From a virus, in the IMG/VR virus record IMGVR_UViG_3300032086_004119, positions 1 to 52,011 of that record: DNA of 52,011 bases. One strand, given 5' to 3'. The notes under the pieces are model-generated. The model saw only the letters and a program-made list of their open reading frames with translations, had not been told where the DNA came from and made no database searches. Below are positions 24,045 to 32,978 of this stretch, one piece after another. Positions within the stretch are counted from its first letter, which is position 1; each line of letters starts with the position of its first letter. The translations under genes and the position numbers were made by a program.

Positions 24045-26039
24045 TCAATCTAAAGAAGATCCTCCAAATGCTCCTATGATTGCACCAGCAGAATTTCTCG
24101 TTGCATCGGAGGTGTCTCGGCCCCCACTGCCGGGATCGCCAGATTGCTCAACAATGTTTTGAGTAGCCGTAATGACTTCCTGATAAGTTGGTTTATAGCC
24201 ATAAACTGCCTCATATGCATCATAAAAAGAAATTGTCGATCCTCTCCGACCTGTAGATCCTCGACCAGTAGATCTGCCTCCTTCTCCGGGCAATCTCCAT
24301 TCAAAATGATCTGCTCCGGTATCGTAAATAATTCCATCAAATCCTGTTTCGATATCTTTGCCTCCGTCGTCGAACGGATTATTTTTAATCCAGTTAGCGA
24401 CACCAAGCCAATTCTGCGTGATGAAATTCGCAGCGAGTTCGCCAACAGCCAATGCTTGCTGACTGCCGGACAGCTTACCACCGGCTGTTCCTTGAAGATT
24501 TGTTCCAGCCATATGATGGACGTAAGCGCGATTTGCATCATCCAAAGTTTTCACTTCCCTTTTAACAGACTTCACATCTGCGTCAGTCGGATTCGCTGCA
24601 AACGCTTTTTGGTAAGCTTGTTTGTATGTACCAAATTTTTCCCCATTCCATTCAAAACGCTCACCTTTTTTAGCAGTTACATCGTACCGAATAACACTGT
24701 CCTGCCCGACATACGTTGGAAGTATTTTTACCGGGTTCGGCGGGGGTGGCTGGCCACCACTTGCTGGCTGGCCACCTCCAGCTCCAGCCGGAGCCTGACC
24801 ACCAGTTGGCGGCTGGCCACCAGTTGGCGGCTGAAGACCTCCGGGGAAGCACACAATCTGCCCATTCGGCAAAGTTCTACAATTCGGTTTCTGAGTCCCT
24901 CCGGGCGCAGTTTGGCCACCACTTGTCCCTCCGGGCGCAGTTTGGCCACCACTTGTCCCTGTCGCCAAGACCTTCGCCCAATCAGGAACTTTTATTCCAA
25001 GCGACTCCATTACCGACACAGCGAGCGGCCCATATTCTCGAATATAGTCCATGATGTTTTTGTCTTCAGGACTAGCGAAGTTCAAATTCGGAACAGGGTA
25101 TCGTGACTGGCCACGATCAAAGGCCGCAAGCTCTGCAACCGACCTTGCATAAGGATCTGCCGCCGCCTCTGCATTCAGCCTTTCCTGCTCTTCCGTTTGA
25201 AACCCTCTGTTGTTGTAAGCCTCAATACTTACCGCTCTGCCGACTGCTTGGTCTGGACTTATCGTCAATCTCGGAACAGCGTTATTAAACGCGGTTTCCG
25301 CGCCAACCGAAGTCAAGCTCGCCGCTCGAAGCGGATCAGTGATCAAATTCTGAGCAGTAGTTCTATCCAACTGCTGTTGCTGTTGAGCGATTCCACTGAA
25401 AGCCAAAAGACCTTGCTGAGAAGCGTCACGCATGCCGAGGCCGGCAATGGTTTGACCCATGCCACCTCCAACACCTCGAGATGCCGCCATGTTGGAAAAA
25501 TTTCTACGCAGAAGATTTTCTGTGGCTCTCGAGATGCCAGCGTTCTGCAAAGCAGACAAAGCCGTCTGGCTTACTTGAGCGGCCAATGCGCTCGACTGCG
25601 GATTAACCTCACCCAGCCTTGCCTGATATTGCTGACCCTTGCTTAAACTTGATTGAGATGCGAGGTCAGTGGTTCGTCCAAAATTTTCGTAATTGAACTG
25701 CGCCGTTTCATCGGCAAAACCAAGAGACCTTTGCAAGCCTCCGTAATTAAATTGACCTGCCTGTCCAGCCACCTGAAATTGGTCGGTAGTGATCGGGCGA
25801 AATGGAGCTACTCCGGCGATGCTACCAGAGGCGGCTCGCAAAAGATCATGGCCGATTGAGTCGGCTGTAGGACTTCTGTCAACAAATTGATTTCCTTCAG
25901 GAAGTAAACTTCCGTTTGGCCCTCTCGTGCCAATCTGAACTCCAAAACTATTGAAAACCGGAGTGCCAATAACCATGTTGTTTGAACCTTGATTATTACC
26001 CTGCCCGATACCTCGGCCTTTTCCAAATTGTGTTGCCAT
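24045..26039 (-). CDS. Gly/Pro-rich virion or ejection protein
   Basis: A 664-residue protein. The N-terminal 340 residues are Ala/Gln/Gly-rich and helical (for example NPQSSALAAQVSQTALSALQ), similar in style to podoviral internal proteins. Residues about 360-440 form a low-complexity linker of repeated GGQ, PPTGGQ and APGGTSGGQT units. A part of it is an exact 30-bp tandem duplication at 24901-24960. The C-terminal 200 residues look globular. It starts 1 nt after the adaptor-like gene stop. I infer an ejection or internal virion protein; a tail-fibre hinge is an alternative. Confidence 0.65.
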   Translation of the reverse strand: MATQFGKGRGIGQGNNQGSNNMVIGTPVFNSFGVQIGTRGPNGSLLPEGNQFVDRSPTADSIGHDLLRAASGSIAGVAPFRPITTDQFQVAGQAGQFNYGGLQRSLGFADETAQFNYENFGRTTDLASQSSLSKGQQYQARLGEVNPQSSALAAQVSQTALSALQNAGISRATENLLRRNFSNMAASRGVGGGMGQTIAGLGMRDASQQGLLAFSGIAQQQQQLDRTTAQNLITDPLRAASLTSVGAETAFNNAVPRLTISPDQAVGRAVSIEAYNNRGFQTEEQERLNAEAAADPYARSVAELAAFDRGQSRYPVPNLNFASPEDKNIMDYIREYGPLAVSVMESLGIKVPDWAKVLATGTSGGQTAPGGTSGGQTAPGGTQKPNCRTLPNGQIVCFPGGLQPPTGGQPPTGGQAPAGAGGGQPASGGQPPPPNPVKILPTYVGQDSVIRYDVTAKKGERFEWNGEKFGTYKQAYQKAFAANPTDADVKSVKREVKTLDDANRAYVHHMAGTNLQGTAGGKLSGSQQALAVGELAANFITQNWLGVANWIKNNPFDDGGKDIETGFDGIIYDTGADHFEWRLPGEGGRSTGRGSTGRRGSTISFYDAYEAVYGYKPTYQEVITATQNIVEQSGDPGSGGRDTSDATRNSAGAIIGAFGGSSLD
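24901..24960 (-). repeat. Exact 30-bp tandem duplication in the Gly/Pro linker
   Basis: The 30-mer at 24901-24930 is repeated without change at 24931-24960 and keeps the reading frame, encoding two copies of a ten-residue Thr/Gly/Gln/Pro unit. Identical copies indicate recent expansion by slippage or recombination. Confidence 0.9.
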
Positions 26040-26040
26040 C

Positions 26041-27012
26041 TTAATACTCCGAATCTGTTAAGTCTGCTGGGCTTCCATGGCGCGAGTAATTTAACTGACC
26101 AGCGTGTATTCCACTGCCTTGGCTCATATACATATGAAGCATTTTCTGCGCCTCTTTTTTCGTGCGGCTTGCAACATCATGATCCTGAATATTGTCACTG
26201 TCGTAAAGACGCAAAGCGCGAATGTAATGTCGGTAGATAACGCTCAGACCAACAGGAAGAACATCATCATCGTGCGCCACAACGGACAGCTTACGTTTAG
26301 CCATTGCTGTTATCTGCTTCGCACACCCAGAGACCTCATATATCTTAAAAAACGGACTCAATTCGCGAGGATGAAATCGTGCAATTAGATCCTGATTGCT
26401 ACCATCGTCGTCACAGGCAAACAGGTATACATACCCTTTGGTGACCGGCTTGCTGATCGATATAACTTTGGACACATATCTGGAAGTCATTTTAGGAGAC
26501 TGCGGATCATCAGCACTGCTTCCGACAAGCGGCAAATTCTCTACATCAAAACCCCCATGGAAAAACTCTTTCCCATTTCCATCCACATAACGAATTCCAA
26601 CATTCGCACCAGTGTCCTCTGCCCGATCACTCACAAAGAAAACTCTCCGGGGAGTGGAAGGGTTTTTGAAAACAGGAGAGAATCCTCGGTCGTGCAACTC
26701 GACCTCGCATCCAGAGTTGTCGATTCTTCCCGGCCCTGAAAACAAAAACTCAAAGTGACGATTCCTGATAGTCACAGGATCTCCACAAGCTTGTGCCGAA
26801 TTCAGACTTTCGTACTGGTAGGGAACGCTGACCTGACCATCGCAAACATTGAGACATATCCTGTCTTGTTGCACCGTAAAGCAGTCCTCCAGATGAATCA
26901 TTTGATTCGCTCTGTTGACCATGGTAATCAGTTCTTCATCGTCCGCGCAGGTATTTACTACGTCAAAGATTTCAGAGCGCAACTGACCTAAAGTTAATGG
27001 ATAGTAATTCAT
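26041..27012 (-). CDS. Candidate head-tail adaptor / tail tube protein
   Basis: A 323-residue protein beginning MNYYPLTLGQLRSEIFDVVN and continuing with EELITMVNRANQMIH. Podoviral adaptor (gp4/gp11-like) proteins typically start with a comparable helical segment that packs on the portal. The middle is beta-rich with scattered cysteines, and the C-terminus is helical. It lies next to the nozzle-like gene, as in T7- and P22-like tails. The assignment rests on N-terminal pattern and gene order, not on a definitive motif. Confidence 0.55.
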   Translation of the reverse strand: MNYYPLTLGQLRSEIFDVVNTCADDEELITMVNRANQMIHLEDCFTVQQDRICLNVCDGQVSVPYQYESLNSAQACGDPVTIRNRHFEFLFSGPGRIDNSGCEVELHDRGFSPVFKNPSTPRRVFFVSDRAEDTGANVGIRYVDGNGKEFFHGGFDVENLPLVGSSADDPQSPKMTSRYVSKVISISKPVTKGYVYLFACDDDGSNQDLIARFHPRELSPFFKIYEVSGCAKQITAMAKRKLSVVAHDDDVLPVGLSVIYRHYIRALRLYDSDNIQDHDVASRTKKEAQKMLHMYMSQGSGIHAGQLNYSRHGSPADLTDSEY

Positions 27013-27013
27013 T

Positions 27014-27442
27014 TTAATTGAAAGGTACTGGGTAGCCTACATACCGGCACAAAGCTAAAGTATCTGTGCCATCAGAAATGGTTGGTGCGCCACTAACTTT
27101 TTCCCAAGGGACGTCGACAGTGTTCTCCTCGATGTAGACGCATGCTCCGAGATCGAGGAGGCGTAGCATTCCCCGATATCCTCCTCCATAGTAAAATTCA
27201 ATGTCGTCAACTCTCTGCCCGGTCTGCTCGTCAGTAGCGATCTTGACAAGACCTTTAAGCTCGTCAGGAGGGTTTCCTGAACCGACGTAAACAAGCTGGA
27301 CACCGTTGGCAGCACCGCTCAAACGAACTCGTGCGTTCTTCCTAAAAAGACGCATGAGGTTGTTAAACATCCGAGCTATGCAACTCTCATTTGGATCTGC
27401 ATCAGCTACATCTATCAGTAGCTGTAGGCCATTGTTCGCCAT
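27014..27442 (-). CDS. Unknown 142-residue tail-region protein
   Basis: It starts at ATG 27442, behind GGAG and overlapping the preceding gene by 41 nt; the frame extends to 27478, but that ATG lacks a comparable site. The N-terminal helix (MANNGLQLLIDVADADPNES) is followed by a beta-rich domain with a Gly/Tyr turn (EFYYGGGYRGML). A small connector or completion protein of the neck is plausible by position between nozzle and adaptor candidates. No family signature is recognised. Confidence 0.65.
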   Translation of the reverse strand: MANNGLQLLIDVADADPNESCIARMFNNLMRLFRKNARVRLSGAANGVQLVYVGSGNPPDELKGLVKIATDEQTGQRVDDIEFYYGGGYRGMLRLLDLGACVYIEENTVDVPWEKVSGAPTISDGTDTLALCRYVGYPVPFN

Positions 27443-29324
27443 AACTATTCTCCACGCTTTCTGAATATTCGTAATCATTCTGGCACGTCACGAGCATCGG
27501 ATCTTCATCAACATCTCGAAGATCTCGACAATCGACTTTTAGCTCGCTCCCACCGCCGCCGTCAGCCACCCTGCTGGCCACCAGCTCTATGTTGTCCAAC
27601 TTAAAATGACCTGTGCCATTCACCTGAATCCTTAACTCATGACCTGTCGTCCGCAGTTTACTCCTGCCGGGCAAGCATTCCTTTTTAGGAAACTTAGGCA
27701 AAGGAATGCGGCGATATGACTGCGGGAACAAACCCGCATTCTGATCGAAGCAATCCTCGTCGACAACGCCATTACAAAAATCAACTGGAACTTTCTTTGA
27801 TATCTTTGACCAATCATTCCAGACAGGATCTTCATCAAAGCTGTACTTCATGTTTAGCTCAAGATCCCCCTGAACGTCGCTAAACGAAACATACCCGCCA
27901 GTCACCCTCTTAACATCAGATATGTCTGACTCCTGAAATTGAGCTATGCCCAAATCCAGACGAGTCCTTATTCGAGTATTGCCGTCATCGTGGACTGCGC
28001 CCGTAGTCTGCTCCCAAAGTTCATTCTTCCCATCAGGAGTTTTCACCATTAAAAACATGCGCTCTTCGCCAGCTACGACTCCGCTCGTAACGCCAGAAAT
28101 TTTTCTGCCCGGATAAGTCCACAGGCCGGAGTACACGCTGGGGTGATCATCGCTGAGTCCGGTCATCACGTTGAACTCGTGAACGAAAAGTCCGCGATGA
28201 ACAACCTCAGACCTGATGTCATTTTTATCTGAAATGATTAACTGCTCGGGCATCGCAGTGCTGAACCATTGCCGGTCAAAAACACATCCACTGCCCTGAT
28301 CGGCCATCCAGCTCACTTCATGATCGAGCCATCCATCAAGTTCATGGCTGATCGATTTGTGCTGTAAACGCTCTGTGTGAGTTGCGCGGCTGTAACGAAT
28401 TGTTCGCAAACCATCATGAGATTTAAACCCCATGTCACCATTGAGGTTGACTATATTTTCATGACCGACGCTTCCGACATCCTTGAGGACTTCGCTTCCA
28501 ATTTGTTGCGCCACCCACTCCTGCCGAGGTATTCCGAAATCGTATGCCCAAATGCCTCGACTATGACCGACGATCAATGGGCCATGCCCACCAGCACGGT
28601 CAAGCTGGCTCATAAAACCCATCGAGGTTATCGGGCCAATTCCTGAATCCGCTGGAGCAAAACTTCCTTTATCTAAATAGTATGCTGTCGCGTCGTTGAA
28701 AGTCAAAGGCCCATAGGATGATTTGGTTATCGGGTTTGTCGTCGATCCGGTATACTTGATTCCGTTGTCTCCACCATAGTGATCGCTCACCCAAAACTTT
28801 GAACGGTCAGGAGACGACACAAACAAGTATCCACTACCGCTCGCCATGTAATAACCGAGAGGTAATTCTGAATCGACAGGATTTCTTACAATGCCGCCAT
28901 CGATGATAACTGGAGCCGTAACACCATCCTGCTTCAGCATATATCGATTGTGCTGTTGAAAGACAACTCTATCAGCTTCAGGAGATCCTGCCCCGGATGG
29001 CGGGTTCGCGATCCTCGCCTTCATGTTGTCGAGCGAGATCCTGAAAATGTTTCCGCTTACGCAAACATGCAGTTCGCTTTGACCGGGTTGCGTATAAATC
29101 GCCATCCCCTGAAACTTGCCTTCTTCAAAAATATTTTTACTTGAAGTTCGAGAAGACCAATTGATGTCGTCAGTAAGATTTTCCGCGCCCGGACGGGTGC
29201 GCCAGTACCCGCCTTTGACAGTCATGTTAATGGCTTTGGAGCAATGGGCAGGGTCGAGCAAGCGTGGATCTCTACCGCTATGCATGCCTTTGTTGAATGA
29301 GGCATATATGGCTCGCAAGTTCAA
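27402..29324 (-). CDS. Tail nozzle / DNA-stabilisation (P22 gp10-like) candidate
   Basis: A 640-residue beta-rich protein. The start MNLRAIYASFNKGMHSGRDP, then RLLDPAHCSKAINM and GGYWRTRPG, fits the common opening of podoviral nozzle/stabilisation proteins (a statement of the genome parts that are 'owned' followed by propeller repeats). The middle shows repeated short strands with VGHSRGIWAYDF and MGFKSHDGLRTI, consistent with a beta-propeller. The C-terminal 200 residues contain several cysteines. It would close the portal-proximal channel after packaging. Family assignment is by pattern only. Confidence 0.6.
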   Translation of the reverse strand: MNLRAIYASFNKGMHSGRDPRLLDPAHCSKAINMTVKGGYWRTRPGAENLTDDINWSSRTSSKNIFEEGKFQGMAIYTQPGQSELHVCVSGNIFRISLDNMKARIANPPSGAGSPEADRVVFQQHNRYMLKQDGVTAPVIIDGGIVRNPVDSELPLGYYMASGSGYLFVSSPDRSKFWVSDHYGGDNGIKYTGSTTNPITKSSYGPLTFNDATAYYLDKGSFAPADSGIGPITSMGFMSQLDRAGGHGPLIVGHSRGIWAYDFGIPRQEWVAQQIGSEVLKDVGSVGHENIVNLNGDMGFKSHDGLRTIRYSRATHTERLQHKSISHELDGWLDHEVSWMADQGSGCVFDRQWFSTAMPEQLIISDKNDIRSEVVHRGLFVHEFNVMTGLSDDHPSVYSGLWTYPGRKISGVTSGVVAGEERMFLMVKTPDGKNELWEQTTGAVHDDGNTRIRTRLDLGIAQFQESDISDVKRVTGGYVSFSDVQGDLELNMKYSFDEDPVWNDWSKISKKVPVDFCNGVVDEDCFDQNAGLFPQSYRRIPLPKFPKKECLPGRSKLRTTGHELRIQVNGTGHFKLDNIELVASRVADGGGGSELKVDCRDLRDVDEDPMLVTCQNDYEYSESVENSYGEQWPTATDRCS

Positions 29325-29330
29325 ATGAGT

Positions 29331-30548
29331 TTATCCTACAGTAATAGCGACATAAGTGCCAGTAACTGCCCGAGTGTTAGGGTCATTATTAATTCCATCT
29401 GGTTCTCCATTAAGAACCATTGCCCAATATTTTCCTTCGGGAACAAGAAATGTTCCAGATACAGATGTGCCACTAGTTACAGTAGATATTTTACCAACCT
29501 CCACATCATTGAGACTCATTCCAGAATTGTCTGCAATAATAAAGGTAAGCCCATAATTATCAGGGTTTGCTCCGTCTACAGCATTTTCCAAAGTTACAGT
29601 CACCATGGTATTTACAGCAGCCAAAAAGCTTGCGCCCGTTGATTGTTCGAGTGTAGTCCCATGCTCCCCTGAGTCAGGGTGATCATTTGTAAAGTATGAT
29701 GCAAGAGTATTAACTGACCCATACGACCAATCCGCTGGCGAATAAGGAGTCGGCGTGTTTGTAACGTCGCTGTAATCGACATCGCCGACAACGAACTTAT
29801 CACCATCCCATTTCATATATGCCGTCACGCCATCCGAACCCTGAAGTGTGTAGGGTCGACACTGACCATCCAAAAATCCTGTGAGGTAATGAAGGTAGTT
29901 CACAGGATTGCCATCGGTATCGACAGCAGTGTTCTCCTTCTTCATCACATACGCTAAACCGTTTTCGAGGTAGATCACCCCGCAGATCGGATTATCGTCT
30001 TCACCGCCAACAGCATCCGGGTCTTGGGGATTGAAAAGCTTTACGCATTTAATCTCATCGTCGCATCCGCAAGGATCGTCAGTCTCGACAACAAGCAATC
30101 TTCCCAACTCAACAGGCGGCACGTTCTGTGTGCAAAGGCCATTATCGTAATGCTCTTTAACCACCCAGACTTTCAGGCTCTTGCCGACGTTTAAACCTGC
30201 TGCCGGATTTCCCGGCCAACTTGTACGCTGAACGGTGAGCGTACAACTACCATCAGAATTCTCTGTCGTGTTTGTGATTTTGAGTTCAGCATAAAGAATA
30301 TCCATGACGAGAATCGTTTGGCCGGTACTGAACTTGCATGAGCATACCCGGATCTCGGCAGACGCGCCATCGGCTGGCATGGTCAAGTTATCGTCACTGC
30401 CCCATTCCCAGAATGTGTCGGAGCTACAACCGTTCGGGAACAGGTCGGCATTGACACCGGACGAAGGCGTTTCGTAGGTCGGTTCGAGGACGTTTAGCTC
30501 TGTCGCATCGCAGGAACACTTTTCTTTACATCCGCAATTACAGCTCAT
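29331..30548 (-). CDS. Cys-rich virion structural / fibre-like protein
   Basis: A 405-residue protein. The N-terminus is MSCNCGCKEKCSCD, a dense cysteine knot-like cap of six Cys in 13 residues. The rest is Thr/Asp/Gly-rich and almost wholly beta (for example TENSDGSCTLTVQRTSWPG), with further CGCDDEIKC. The C-terminal 120 residues look like a small beta domain with a VPEGKYWAMVLNGEP turn. It overlaps the membrane-protein stop by 4 nt. A head-fibre or tail-spike accessory is likely; the N-terminal cysteines could bind metal or crosslink to the similarly Cys-rich capsid protein. Confidence 0.6.
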   Translation of the reverse strand: MSCNCGCKEKCSCDATELNVLEPTYETPSSGVNADLFPNGCSSDTFWEWGSDDNLTMPADGASAEIRVCSCKFSTGQTILVMDILYAELKITNTTENSDGSCTLTVQRTSWPGNPAAGLNVGKSLKVWVVKEHYDNGLCTQNVPPVELGRLLVVETDDPCGCDDEIKCVKLFNPQDPDAVGGEDDNPICGVIYLENGLAYVMKKENTAVDTDGNPVNYLHYLTGFLDGQCRPYTLQGSDGVTAYMKWDGDKFVVGDVDYSDVTNTPTPYSPADWSYGSVNTLASYFTNDHPDSGEHGTTLEQSTGASFLAAVNTMVTVTLENAVDGANPDNYGLTFIIADNSGMSLNDVEVGKISTVTSGTSVSGTFLVPEGKYWAMVLNGEPDGINNDPNTRAVTGTYVAITVG

Positions 30549-30910
30549 GGGTTTTCTCCATTCTTAATATCTCGACGAACTTCATCGAGCGTGTCGTTTA
30601 AAATTCCTATGTTTATATCTAGCTTGGTAAAAGCAATGTCATGAGATTTTAAAGCCTCACCCAGCTCGCGCATAACGACAATGCTTCTTTCCTGAATATC
30701 GTGGCAAGCCTGAACTCGAGCTTCGGTCAGCTTCTCATTACGCTTCCATTCCTCGAGATGCGCGGCTTCACGCGCATGCAGGTAATAAAGAAACCCAAAT
30801 GTTATAGCCATGATGGTCACAAGCTCTGGCGCACGATCAACGAATCGCGAAGCGGCTTGTGCGGGAGCGGTAATAGTCTCCGGCACTTCGATCTTTATGT
30901 CGCTTGACAT
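30545..30910 (-). CDS. Single-pass membrane protein with coiled coil, holin-like or phage envelope factor
   Basis: It starts at ATG 30910 with GGAGG 7 nt upstream, overlapping the Stealth-gene stop. A single hydrophobic helix (ELVTIMAITFGFLYYLHA, about residues 29-46) is followed by about 70 residues of charged helix with heptads. Topology is N-out/C-in or the reverse without a signal sequence. Size and shape (121 residues, one segment, cytoplasmic coil) occur among holins and spanin-like or superinfection proteins. It is the best membrane-permeabilisation candidate in the virion block, but no lysis cassette surrounds it. Confidence 0.6.
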   Translation of the reverse strand: MSSDIKIEVPETITAPAQAASRFVDRAPELVTIMAITFGFLYYLHAREAAHLEEWKRNEKLTEARVQACHDIQERSIVVMRELGEALKSHDIAFTKLDINIGILNDTLDEVRRDIKNGENP

Positions 30911-31824
30911 CGAAGCCTCCACAAAAACTTAGCATGGCGAATTTGATTCTCAAAAGATGATGGATACCCGAAAAGAGATTTAAACAATCTCTGAACTGAC
31001 TTTGCGCTTCCGTAATTTATGTGACCGAGCTTGAAATCTCTGACACCCTGCTCGATCTTTCTCCTGCCAGCCACAGAGACTTGCGAGTACTCGCCAACAC
31101 CCATGTGCATAGACATGTGCGGTATCAGAAACGAACTCGGACACACGTCAGTAACGCTTCGAAACTTCGCGTGAGTCGTAATGCTCAGAGATTTGGAGAA
31201 CATTCTCCATGCTTCGGCGTAAAGAGATTTGGTCAGCGGGTAAGCAACATGCTTAATGCGATGACGTGTGCTTTCACCGAAAGCGGCATCCAGCAGTGCG
31301 TTGGCATTTTTTATTCCGCAAAGATACCCGTCTCGAACATCAGCATCACCCTTCTCGCCGACAATCTGCATGTTCTCAAAAACTTTTATTTTGTCTCCGC
31401 AGAAAAAGTCATCATGACTAACAGGCTGATTGATGAAGTAGTCATCGCACATGTAAACAAACTTTTCAGACAGACCGGGAATGCGATGCAGGTTCGCTTC
31501 AATAGCATGAGAGTTAAATGTTGGAAGTGAATCTTGCGGCATTATTTCTGAATCATCCACAATGCAGATTTTATCGTGATCCAAATCGAGCCAAGACGGT
31601 CTCTGGCCAAAGGATGTAACTATGAAAATCTTTCTCACCCAAGAAGCGTTTTCTTCTATGGAGCGAAGACAAAACCTCAACTGCTCGGCATCTTCCCATC
31701 GGCCTTTGACTAAAGAGCCTTTGACAGCTCTTCCGGTATATGCTCGGGCATGGCGTTGCAACTGACGGCCACGATCATCGTCGCTGCCGTCAACCCAACT
31801 TATGACGATATCGACATCGTCCAT
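30895..31824 (-). CDS. Stealth-family hexose-1-phosphate transferase
   Basis: A 309-residue protein with Stealth conserved regions in order. CR1 is DVDIVISWVDGSDDD (2-17). CR2 runs from about 43 to 134 and includes LRFCLRSIEENASWVRKIFI, the NSHAIEANLHRIPGLSEKF segment and CDDYF. A CR3-like segment has HVAYPLTKSLYAEAW and then FRSVTDVC. A CR4-like end reads LFGYPSSFE. Bacterial Stealth proteins transfer hexose-1-phosphate in capsule synthesis; the animal homologue makes the mannose-6-phosphate tag. Length matches minimal bacterial members. It sits among fibre-like virion genes, with ATGs overlapping on both sides. A phosphoglycan modification of host surface or phage particle is the simplest role. 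Confidence 0.85.
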   Translation of the reverse strand: MDDVDIVISWVDGSDDDRGRQLQRHARAYTGRAVKGSLVKGRWEDAEQLRFCLRSIEENASWVRKIFIVTSFGQRPSWLDLDHDKICIVDDSEIMPQDSLPTFNSHAIEANLHRIPGLSEKFVYMCDDYFINQPVSHDDFFCGDKIKVFENMQIVGEKGDADVRDGYLCGIKNANALLDAAFGESTRHRIKHVAYPLTKSLYAEAWRMFSKSLSITTHAKFRSVTDVCPSSFLIPHMSMHMGVGEYSQVSVAGRRKIEQGVRDFKLGHINYGSAKSVQRLFKSLFGYPSSFENQIRHAKFLWRLRCQAT

Positions 31825-32222
31825 TAAATTTGATTCCTTATAGCCAATGCGATTTCTTGCGCCTTGGCAAACATGGCTTCTGCGGTAACCTCAACGGTTA
31901 CTCCAGATCGAGTTTCGTTTACAAAGTGGCGAGCGGTCTCAACGAGAACTGAGAGAGTTGGCTCCAAGTTTTCGATAGCAAACTGAACCTCCTGAACGTC
32001 AAGATCTGCACGAGCTTGAGTGCGCCGATCAAGTTCCTCGGGCGATGCTATAACGATCTCGCCATCGACGATGTCACACAAACTGATGTCTGCCGGAAGC
32101 TCGTATTCAGCAGACTTGTAAACTGAGCTTTCTGTATCGACGGCAGTCGACTGATCAATTGACAGCATAGGTATCTGCTGAATTTCAATATCACCCTTTT
32201 TGTATAAAATAAAATCTGGCAT
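31824..32222 (-). CDS. Unknown 132-residue acidic protein
   Basis: An acidic protein with a beta-like N-terminus (PDFILYKKGDIEIQQIPMLS) and a mainly helical C-terminal half (DRRTQARADLDVQEVQFAIE). It shares one nucleotide with the Stealth gene start and follows the LamG-like gene by 2 nt. Gene order suggests a fibre chaperone or a small decoration protein, as often placed after receptor-binding genes, but there is no family match that I recognise. Confidence 0.65.
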   Translation of the reverse strand: MPDFILYKKGDIEIQQIPMLSIDQSTAVDTESSVYKSAEYELPADISLCDIVDGEIVIASPEELDRRTQARADLDVQEVQFAIENLEPTLSVLVETARHFVNETRSGVTVEVTAEAMFAKAQEIALAIRNQI

Positions 32223-32224
32223 AA

Positions 32225-32971
32225 CTATCTCGCGAATGAATTTGTTTTTACTACTACCGGCGCATTTGCTCCTTGGACTTCATTGAATTCTACATTTGCA
32301 GAGCCATGATCAACTACGATGTCGCCGGAAACAATTGAGTCGCCATTAAACCTATTACGAGGTCGCATGCGCCAATCTGATACAAGACCAACTCTGCTGT
32401 AATTAGCGAATCTGGACTTGGCCATCCAATTCATCTGAGCAGATCCAAGCGGTCTATTGTAAAGTATTACTCGATGCAAAGTCCCCTTCATCCACTTTCC
32501 GTTATTCCATCGAGCGTACCCTATTGAAAGCTTTGAGTTTCCTGTTGGTATGGTGTTCGACACAGCATTCGTTTTTAACAAGGAAACGTCTGACCTGTTG
32601 TACGAAGCGTGAATCGTCTCATCGCCAGCATAGTTGTACGAGAAGAAGGCTGCGACCAAATCGTTCACAACATAAGCATCGACGGTATCTACGGTAACAT
32701 TAGCACCTGCGCCAGACATCAAAAGAGTCATCCTTTGATCATTAGCACTGTACGTCGAGTTGGCTTCGTATCCGTTGGCTCCGTTCGAGCCGCTGGCATT
32801 GCTGAACATCCGCTGGAAGCTCCCGCCACCAGTTATGTCTCGAGTAAGCAAACATGCTAAAGTCCATCGGTCTCCTGATGAAGAAAACCTTGAGGGATGG
32901 CTTGACGATATGGTGTCAGTGCCGTCAGGATTTTTTAAATACATCCCAGCGTTGTCGAACTGAATACTCAT
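32225..32971 (-). CDS. LamG/concanavalin-like lectin-domain protein
   Basis: A 248-residue protein in which almost the entire length resembles a LamG-type jelly-roll. RWTLACLLTRDITGGG, then SYNYAGDETIHASYNRSDV, KLSIGYARWNNGKWMKGTLH and RVILYNRPLG follow the usual strand order of the laminin-G/pentraxin-like domains found in phage fibres and decoration proteins. There is no signal peptide or enzyme motif. It would present a carbohydrate-binding surface on the virion, in keeping with the nearby glycan-active genes. Confidence 0.75.
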   Translation of the reverse strand: MSIQFDNAGMYLKNPDGTDTISSSHPSRFSSSGDRWTLACLLTRDITGGGSFQRMFSNASGSNGANGYEANSTYSANDQRMTLLMSGAGANVTVDTVDAYVVNDLVAAFFSYNYAGDETIHASYNRSDVSLLKTNAVSNTIPTGNSKLSIGYARWNNGKWMKGTLHRVILYNRPLGSAQMNWMAKSRFANYSRVGLVSDWRMRPRNRFNGDSIVSGDIVVDHGSANVEFNEVQGANAPVVVKTNSFAR

Positions 32972-32978
32972 CGCTCGA

